DNA of 19,656 nucleotides from an uncultured Collinsella sp. (GTDB lineage: Bacteria > Actinomycetota > Coriobacteriia > Coriobacteriales > Coriobacteriaceae), in contig CAUDCB010000021.1 of assembly GCA_958447915.1 (NCBI GenBank), positions 1-19,656 of the forward strand. Direction: 5' to 3'. The notes beneath the pieces were generated by a model that saw only the letters and a list, made by a program, of their open reading frames with translations, was not told where the DNA came from and did no database searches. This document shows positions 14,867 to 19,656 of this stretch, in pieces (the stretch's first letter is position 1; the number at the start of each line of letters is the position of its first letter). A program made the translations under genes and the position numbers.

Positions 14867-16225
14867 ATGGCAGCAACTGAGCAGCTGTTCAACGTTCGTG
14901 AGCGCAAGCGCTTTGAACGTCACGACATTTGGGAGCGCATCGCCGAGAACGGCACGATTTCCGCCGCCGTCATGGTCTTCGCCGCCATCGCCGCCGTCAT
15001 CTGCGCCAATACCGATGCCTACGAGGCCATCCATCACTTTTTGGAGACTCCGCTGTATGTGGGTCTGGGCAACCTTACGGCCGGTCTCACCGTTGAGCTT
15101 TTCGTCAACGACTTCCTCATGGCGATTTTCTTTTTGTTGGTGGGCATCGAGCTTAAGTACGAGATGACGGTCGGCGAGCTCAAGAATCCGCGTCAGGCCA
15201 TGCTTCCCATGCTGGCGGCCGTGGGCGGCGTCGTCGTTCCCGCCTGCATCTACCTGATCTTTAACCATGCCGGCGCCCGCAACGGTTGGGCCATCCCCAT
15301 GGCAACCGATATTGCCTTTGCGCTGGGCGTGCTGTCGCTTTTGGGCAATCGCGTGCCCAACGGCGTGCGCGTGTTCTTCTCGACGCTCGCCATCGCCGAC
15401 GACCTGATCTCCATCGCCGCCATCGCCATCTTCTACGGTCAGAGCCCCAATCCGTTTTGGTTGGGCGCCGCCGCGCTTGTGACCTGCGCGCTCGTGTGGC
15501 TTAACAAGACGCAGCATTACCGCCTTGCCCCGTATTCGGTACTGGGGCTGCTGCTGTGGTTCTGCATGTTCAAGAGCGGCGTACATGCCACGCTTGCTGG
15601 CGTCATCTTGGCCTTTACCATCCCGGCCAAGTGTGGCGTCAAGCTCGATAGCCTCACCGATTGGCTGGGCGAGTGCCTGCCGCTGCTCGATGACCGCTAC
15701 GATGATGAGGCACACATCCTGGGCCAGCATGACTTTACCGTCTCGACAACCAAGGTCGAGCGCGTCATGCACCGCGTGACCCCGCCGCTTATCCGCATGG
15801 AGCGTCTGATCTCCACGCCGGTCAACTTTGTGATCCTGCCGATCTTTGCGTTCGTAAACGCTCAGGTTCGCTTAGTGGGCGTGGACATGAGCACGCTGCT
15901 CACCGACCCGGTGACGCTCGGCGTGTACTTTGGCATGCTGCTGGGCAAGCCGATCGGCATCTTTGGTATGACGTTTGCCCTGGTTAAGCTTAAGGCCTGC
16001 GAGCTGCCGCACAATGTCAACTGGCACATGATTGCCGGCGTGGGCATTCTGGGCGGTATCGGCTTTACCATGTCGATTCTCATCAGCGGCCTTGCCTTCC
16101 CGACGGCCCAGTTTGAGGTTCTTGCAGCCAAGGCCGCTATTCTCGCCGGTTCGGTCACCGCAGCCGTGCTCGGCATGATCTACATGAGCGTGGTCTGCAA
16201 GCATCCCTCGCCCAAAGACGAGTAA
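14867..16225 (+). CDS. nhaA: Na+/H+ antiporter NhaA
   Basis: 452 residues, polytopic membrane protein that exports Na+ (and Li+) in exchange for protons. Signatures: AIPMATDIAFALGVLSLLG (142-160, Asp148), LAIADDL with the ion-binding Asp pair 178/179, GVHATLAGVILAF (238-250), GKPIGIF with Lys361 at the place of E. coli Lys300, and the final GGIGFTMSILISGLAF. It is about 60 residues longer than the E. coli protein; much of the excess is a charged loop at about 258-310 and a hydrophilic N-terminus. ATG 14867 follows AAAGGAG. The leader carries an intrinsic terminator, which points to transcription attenuation, possibly in response to cation or pH. Confidence 0.96.
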   Translation: MAATEQLFNVRERKRFERHDIWERIAENGTISAAVMVFAAIAAVICANTDAYEAIHHFLETPLYVGLGNLTAGLTVELFVNDFLMAIFFLLVGIELKYEMTVGELKNPRQAMLPMLAAVGGVVVPACIYLIFNHAGARNGWAIPMATDIAFALGVLSLLGNRVPNGVRVFFSTLAIADDLISIAAIAIFYGQSPNPFWLGAAALVTCALVWLNKTQHYRLAPYSVLGLLLWFCMFKSGVHATLAGVILAFTIPAKCGVKLDSLTDWLGECLPLLDDRYDDEAHILGQHDFTVSTTKVERVMHRVTPPLIRMERLISTPVNFVILPIFAFVNAQVRLVGVDMSTLLTDPVTLGVYFGMLLGKPIGIFGMTFALVKLKACELPHNVNWHMIAGVGILGGIGFTMSILISGLAFPTAQFEVLAAKAAILAGSVTAAVLGMIYMSVVCKHPSPKDE

Positions 16226-16314
16226 GAGCGCGAAAACCGGCTCCAGAACCGATTCGGGCGCGTTCAAAATGCGGATTCGGGCGGTGCTTGCCGCCTGCCA
16301 GACACGCCAGTGGT

Positions 16315-16360
16315 CAAAAAACGCCGTTTGTGAGTACTGTCACAAACGGCGTATCATTTT
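16315..16360. terminator. Bidirectional terminator downstream of nhaA
   Basis: ACGCCGTTTGTGA (16321-16333) pairs perfectly with 16340-16352 over 13 bp around GTACTG. An A-run precedes it and ATCATTTT follows, so it can end transcripts from both sides. Confidence 0.75.
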
Positions 16361-16518
16361 AGGTGCGGAAAATAATGAACAAAGTTATAAGAACTGTACG
16401 TTAATGAGTGACCATCGACTTCCAATTTGGCGCTAGCTGACGGTGATTAGGGAGTTTCAAGTCGAGTTTTGCCGATTTCGACCAAGAAACGCTGCTACTA
16501 AAAAGGTGACAGTACTCA
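16331..16518. repeat. 188-nt AT-rich interval bounded by inverted 13-bp repeats
   Basis: TGAGTACTGTCAC at 16331-16343 recurs exactly inverted at 16506-16518. The left copy is part of the terminator hairpin loop and stem. The interior is visibly more AT-rich than the flanks and has no supportable gene. It can form an inner stem, TCGACTT (16415-16421) with AAGTCGA (16459-16465). The whole non-coding stretch is 16226-16597; its first part (16226-16310) holds weak GC-rich hairpins after the nhaA stop. Candidate miniature element or small RNA; function unknown. Confidence 0.5.
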
Positions 16519-16597
16519 TATTTGCCCTTTTTTGGCCACAAGCCCTAAAACAAGCCTCGCCAGGGTCGGGAAACGGGCCAAATGCCGGCCTCGATGC

Positions 16598-16852
16598 TTA
16601 TTCCACGGTGCCGTAGACGGCGCCCCAGCCGTGGGCGGCCAAGGCGGAGTTGAGCTGGTCGCAAAGTGACTGGCGGTCGTAGTAGCCGGGCGGCAAAAGG
16701 TTCACGATTTCCATGAGGTCGGGCGCCAGGTCCAAGATTTCGGCCTGTACGATCAGATCCAGGCGGTCGATGGCGTGGCGGTCGTAAAACAGTCCGTCGA
16801 CCAGGCGCTGCAAGTCGCCGAATTCCTCGGCCTGAAACGATCCGTACTCCAT
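16598..16852 (-). CDS. Small conserved-looking protein of unknown function
   Basis: 84 residues, acidic and soluble, with no membrane segment or signal peptide. I do not recognise the family. Visible features: an N-terminal EYGSFQAEEFGDLQRLVDGL, an aliphatic helix-like middle (DRLDLIVQAEILDLAPDLMEIVNLL) and an end containing PPGYYDRQSLCDQLNSALAAHGWG. Codon use matches the neighbours and an AAGGAGG site lies 5 nt before the ATG at 16852, which supports a real gene. The frame could extend to 16882 but the Shine-Dalgarno site argues against it. It is divergent from the aspartate aminotransferase gene and has no partner on its own strand here. Confidence 0.72.
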   Translation of the reverse strand: MEYGSFQAEEFGDLQRLVDGLFYDRHAIDRLDLIVQAEILDLAPDLMEIVNLLPPGYYDRQSLCDQLNSALAAHGWGAVYGTVE

Positions 16853-16934
16853 AGTGCCTCCTTGGGCGCCCCACGCCGGCATGCGCGGCGATTCGTAATT
16901 GATTGCGATGAACTTAATCTATCACGGCTTCATA

Positions 16935-16977
16935 ACGTTGCGACGATGGCGGTCTATACTTAGACGAACTGCAACGT
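16935..16977 (+). promoter_or_regulatory. Promoter of the aminotransferase gene with nested inverted repeats
   Basis: TATACT (16955-16960) is a good -10 box about 45 nt before the start codon; no clear -35 box is seen. It is enclosed by GTCTA (16952-16956) and TAGAC (16961-16965), and further out by ACGTTGC (16935-16941) and GCAACGT (16971-16977), both perfect inverted pairs. Repeats centred on a -10 box are a typical repressor site. Confidence 0.5.
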
Positions 16978-17002
16978 ACCGCTTCGCGAAAGGTCGCACC
17001 CC

Positions 17003-18307
17003 ATGCAGACGATCTACCAGAAGATGGAAACCACCGAACTCGATGCCGCCATCGAGGCGCTCAAAGCCGAGGTCGCCGAGGTCAAGGCCAAGGGCCTGGC
17101 GCTCGACATGGCCCGCGGCAAGCCGTCGCCCTCCCAGGTGGACATCTCTCGACCCATGCTCGATATCCTCAATGCCGATGCCGATCTGCACGACGGCAAC
17201 GTCGACTGCTCCAACTATGGCTGCTTCGAGGGCATTCCCTCGGCACGCAAGTTGGCAGGGGAGTTCCTGGGCTGCCCCGCCGAGCAGACGCTCGTGCTGG
17301 GTTCGTCGAGCCTTTTGATCGAGCACGACATCGCCGGCATGTTCTGGCGCTGTGGCTCGTGCGGCAGCGAGCCCTGGGACGCCTACGAGGCCGCGCACGA
17401 CGGCAAGAAGGTCAAGTTCCTGTGCCCCGTTCCCGGCTACGACCGCCACTTTGGCATTACCGCCGACTTGGGCATCGAGAACGTCCCCGTCGCGATGACC
17501 GACAACGGCCCCGACATGGACGAGATCGAGCGCCTCGTTGCCGCCGACGATTCCATCAAGGGTATCTGGTGCGTGCCCAAGTATTCCAACCCCACGGGCA
17601 TCACCTTTAGCGAGGACACTGTGCGCCGCCTGGTCGAGATGCCCACGGCCGCGCCCGATTTCCGCATCTTCTGGGACAACGCCTACTGCGTGCACGACCT
17701 GTACGACGAGACCGACGAGCTTGCAAACATCTTTGACCTCGCTCGCGCGGCGGGCACCGAGGACCGCGTGGTGGCCTTTGCCTCGACGTCCAAGATTACC
17801 TTCCCGGGCGCCGGCATCGGCTTTATCGGTGCGAGCCCCGCGGTCATCGCCGAGTTCTCCAAGCGCCTGAAGGCCGGCCTCATCAGCGCCGACAAGCTCA
17901 ACCAGCTGCGTCATGTGCGTTTCCTTCCCACCATCGAGGCGGTCAAGGAGCACATGAAAAAGCATGCCGAGTTTTTGCGTCCGCGCTTTGAGGCCGTCGA
18001 GCGTAAGCTCACCGAGGGCCTGGGCGACACGGGTTGCGCCACCTGGACGCATCCCCGCGGCGGCTACTTTGTGAGCTTCGATGGTCCCGAGGGCTCGGCC
18101 CAAAAGGTCGCCGCGCTCTGCGCCGACCTGGGTGTCAAGCTCACGCCTGCCGGTGCTACCTGGCCCTATGGCAAGGACCCACGCGACACCAACATCCGCA
18201 TCGCGCCGAGCTATCCCACGGTCGAGGACCTGGAGGCCGCGCTCGATGTGCTGGTGCTGGCCGTTAAGCTTGTCGCTGCCGAGCTTACGCGTGCCGAGCG
18301 CGCCTAA
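17003..18307 (+). CDS. Aspartate-type aminotransferase, Ic subgroup (AspC-like, PLP)
   Basis: 434 residues. Fold-type I aminotransferase of the subgroup seen in actinobacterial aspartate aminotransferases (MocR-like aminotransferase Pfam family). Motifs: MARGKPSPSQVDIS (36-49), NYGCFEGIPSARKLAGEFL (71-89), VPKYSNPTGITFS (191-203, Asn196), WDNAYCVHDL (224-233, Asp225 and Tyr228), FASTSKITFPGAGIGF (259-274, Lys264 as Schiff-base Lys) and NIRIAPSYP near 401-409 with the carboxylate-binding Arg. It would interconvert aspartate and 2-oxoglutarate with oxaloacetate and glutamate. ATG 17003 follows GAAAGGT at somewhat long spacing; an in-frame ATG at 17024 is an alternative. Confidence 0.9.
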   Translation: MQTIYQKMETTELDAAIEALKAEVAEVKAKGLALDMARGKPSPSQVDISRPMLDILNADADLHDGNVDCSNYGCFEGIPSARKLAGEFLGCPAEQTLVLGSSSLLIEHDIAGMFWRCGSCGSEPWDAYEAAHDGKKVKFLCPVPGYDRHFGITADLGIENVPVAMTDNGPDMDEIERLVAADDSIKGIWCVPKYSNPTGITFSEDTVRRLVEMPTAAPDFRIFWDNAYCVHDLYDETDELANIFDLARAAGTEDRVVAFASTSKITFPGAGIGFIGASPAVIAEFSKRLKAGLISADKLNQLRHVRFLPTIEAVKEHMKKHAEFLRPRFEAVERKLTEGLGDTGCATWTHPRGGYFVSFDGPEGSAQKVAALCADLGVKLTPAGATWPYGKDPRDTNIRIAPSYPTVEDLEAALDVLVLAVKLVAAELTRAERA

Positions 18308-18358
18308 CGCGCGGCTTCTCGTACTATCCGCACTTTCGATACGTAAAGGAGCGTATAC

Positions 18359-18673
18359 ATGGATTTGGGTATTTCCACCAACCCCACGCCAGAGCTCTAC
18401 ACCATTAAGGTGACCGGCGAGATCGATATCTCTAACGCCGATAGCCTGCGCAATGCCATCGACCTGGCGCTCGAGCAGCCCACCGAGGCCGTTGAGCTCG
18501 ATTTTGCCCAGGTGAGCTACATCGATTCGACGGGCATTGGCGTGCTCGTGGGCGCCGCGCACCACGCGGTCGACCACGGCAAGCGCTTTAGCTGCACCAA
18601 TGTGCAGCCCCCGGTGATGCGCGTGGTCCAGCTGTTGGGTGTCGACCAGGAGATTTCGATCACCGCTGCATAA
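18359..18673 (+). CDS. STAS-domain protein (anti-sigma factor antagonist type)
   Basis: 104 residues, one STAS domain like SpoIIAA/RsbV. Key segment: YIDSTGIGVLVGAAHHA (54-70), in which Ser57 or Thr58 is at the place phosphorylated by anti-sigma kinases in known members. The N-terminal strand YTIKVTGEIDISNADSLRNAI is typical. No RsbW/SpoIIAB-like kinase or sigma factor gene is adjacent, so its partner lies elsewhere or it has another role. ATG 18359 follows AAAGGAG. It lies 51 nt after the aminotransferase stop and may be read from the same promoter. Only weak hairpins follow, including CGGACG (18723-18728) with CGTCCG (18735-18740). Confidence 0.92.
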   Translation: MDLGISTNPTPELYTIKVTGEIDISNADSLRNAIDLALEQPTEAVELDFAQVSYIDSTGIGVLVGAAHHAVDHGKRFSCTNVQPPVMRVVQLLGVDQEISITAA

Positions 18674-18745
18674 TCTTTGCCCCCAAAAGGGCGTGCCGTT
18701 TGGCATATGTTTGTGATGCGCTCGGACGTTTTGGCGTCCGGGCGC

Positions 18746-18751
18746 TATACT
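18746..18751 (+). promoter_or_regulatory. Candidate -10 box for the tat genes
   Basis: TATACT, the same hexamer seen before pcrA and the aminotransferase gene, about 76 nt before the GTG start. No matching -35 box is visible; a CGGACG/CGTCCG hairpin (18723-18740) occupies that place. Confidence 0.4.
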
Positions 18752-18826
18752 TGACCGAATGAATAGACGAGTTCCGGCCGAATGGCGCGGTGCGGGCTCG
18801 ACTCACATCGAGCCTTGGAGGTATGT

Positions 18827-19414
18827 GTGTTTGGTATTGGAGAGGGTGAGCTCGCGATCATCGTGGTCTTCGGCTTTTTGCTGTTTGGCCCGGATAAGCT
18901 CCCACAGATGGGCCGCACGATCGGCCGTGCTATCCGTCAGTTCCGCGAGACGCAGGAAAAAATGACGGCTGTTGTTCAGTCCGAGATCATTGATCCGGTA
19001 AGCGAGGCCGCGTCGGCCCCGGTCAAGCCCAAGAAGGCTGCTGTCGATGACGATTCCGATGCGGACGAGGATGCTGCCGAGACGGCAGCGCCCGCCAAGA
19101 AGGAGACCTTTGCCGAGCGTCGTGCCCGCCTTGCCGCCGAGAAGGCCGCGAGCGAGGCTGCCGCCGAGGGCGAGGGTGCTGCTGAGGAGTCCGAGGCCGA
19201 GAGCGCCGAGCCTGCCGCTGCCGCCGAGCATGTCGTCGAGCCCGAGCCTGCTGCAGAGCCGGAGTCCGAGCCCGAGTCGGCAGAGCCCACAACGGCCGAT
19301 CTCTATGCCCGTCGTCCCCGCAAGCGCAAGGCCGTCGTCGACCAGCTCGCTCGCGAGCTCGAGGCCGAGGACGACGCCGCTGCCGCCGACGCCCCGAAGG
19401 GAGGCGATGAGTAA
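18827..19414 (+). CDS. tatA: Sec-independent translocase subunit TatA/TatB
   Basis: 195 residues. Single N-terminal membrane helix followed by an amphipathic helix: MFGIGEGELAIIVVFGFLLF, then GPDKLPQMGRTIGRAIRQF. The rest (about 60-195) is a long low-complexity Ala/Glu tail with two basic patches (KKETFAERRARLAAEK and RRPRKRK). The start is GTG 18827, placed 5 nt after TTGGAGG and giving the canonical MFGIG N-terminus; the frame opens upstream at 18782 but those residues do not fit the family. It mixes TatA traits (FG at the hinge) and TatB traits (Glu8, GP, long tail). The stop overlaps the tatC start by one base, so the two are translationally coupled. The complex exports folded proteins across the membrane. 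Confidence 0.9.
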   Translation: MFGIGEGELAIIVVFGFLLFGPDKLPQMGRTIGRAIRQFRETQEKMTAVVQSEIIDPVSEAASAPVKPKKAAVDDDSDADEDAAETAAPAKKETFAERRARLAAEKAASEAAAEGEGAAEESEAESAEPAAAAEHVVEPEPAAEPESEPESAEPTTADLYARRPRKRKAVVDQLARELEAEDDAAAADAPKGGDE

Positions 19415-19656
19415 TGCCTATCGGACCTGCGCGAATGCCGCTCTTCGATCACCTGGGAGAGCTCCGTCGCCGTCTGACCATCGTGGTCGTATCAGTGTTT
19501 GCCGCCGCTATCGTGCTGTATTTCGCCACGCCCGTGGTGCTCGACATCCTGAAAGACCCCATCCGCTCCTTTGTGCCGGACGGTAAGTTCTACATCACCA
19601 CCACGCTCGGCGGCTTTGGCCTGCGCTTCTCGCTGGCCATCAAGATGGCCGTTATC
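19414..19656 (+). CDS. tatC: Sec-independent translocase subunit TatC, N-terminal part (cut by window edge)
   Basis: 81 residues are visible to the right edge. MPLFDHLGELRRRL is the highly conserved cytoplasmic N-terminus of TatC that helps bind twin-arginine signal peptides, followed by the first membrane helix (TIVVVSVFAAAIVLYFA). The later LKDPIRSFVP and FYITTTLGGFGLRFSLAIKMAV segments match the first periplasmic loop and second helix. The start ATG 19414 shares its A with the upstream stop (TAATG); the ATG at 19435 is an alternative. Confidence 0.94.
   Translation, partial: MPIGPARMPLFDHLGELRRRLTIVVVSVFAAAIVLYFATPVVLDILKDPIRSFVPDGKFYITTTLGGFGLRFSLAIKMAVI

Noticed and set aside
16922..18706. 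594-residue minus-strand frame over the aminotransferase and STAS genes
   Set aside because: It crosses two clear plus-strand genes and their intergenic gap, and its translation is compositionally biased without recognisable motifs.

Overview
The window is one gene-dense stretch of bacterial chromosome with strong G/C bias at third codon positions, SD sites of the AGGAG type, and short intergenic gaps. The gene set (family II pyrophosphatase ppaC, PcrA with a C-terminal Tudor-like domain, an Ic-type aspartate aminotransferase, a two-helix Bce-type histidine kinase, Tat genes) fits a high-GC Gram-positive bacterium. My best guess is a gut member of the Coriobacteriia, close to Collinsella. That is an inference from protein style, not a database match. 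I see no rRNA, tRNA, CRISPR array, transposase or phage gene.

Layout. (1) 1-3284: a PucR-type regulator cut by the left edge (minus) lies divergent to an ornithine cyclodeaminase/mu-crystallin family enzyme and a class I/II aminotransferase (plus, probably one operon), closed by a terminator. (2) 3319-7081: a long hairpin, an OmpR-type response regulator and an intramembrane-sensing (Bce-like) histidine kinase, two tandem palindromes, a bidirectional terminator, a 91-nt hairpin, a universal stress protein (minus), then the undecaprenyl-diphosphatase gene uppP with a TTG start. No BceAB-type transporter is present. (3) 7200-10392: pcrA, followed directly by a 130-nt element with 28-nt inverted ends and then a terminator. 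(4) 10427-13582: a carbohydrate block with manA and a GntR/HutC regulator (minus), divergent from a ROK sugar kinase (plus). (5) 13675-16225: ppaC with its terminator, then nhaA, whose leader holds an intrinsic terminator 33 nt before the start codon. (6) 16226-17002: a 372-nt non-coding stretch with a terminator and an inverted 13-bp repeat pair, then a small unknown gene (minus). (7) 17003-19656: an aspartate-type aminotransferase, a STAS protein, a TatA/TatB-like protein and the start of tatC, cut by the right edge.

Most of the proteins are housekeeping. The less ordinary material is in the gaps: long 3'-UTR hairpins after usp, pcrA and the ROK gene, tandem operator-like palindromes after the kinase gene, a probable attenuator before nhaA, and a LacI-type operator plus terminator-like hairpin before the ROK gene. 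The best candidates for something undescribed are the non-coding elements at 10218-10347, 5147-5211, 14659-14866 and 16331-16518.
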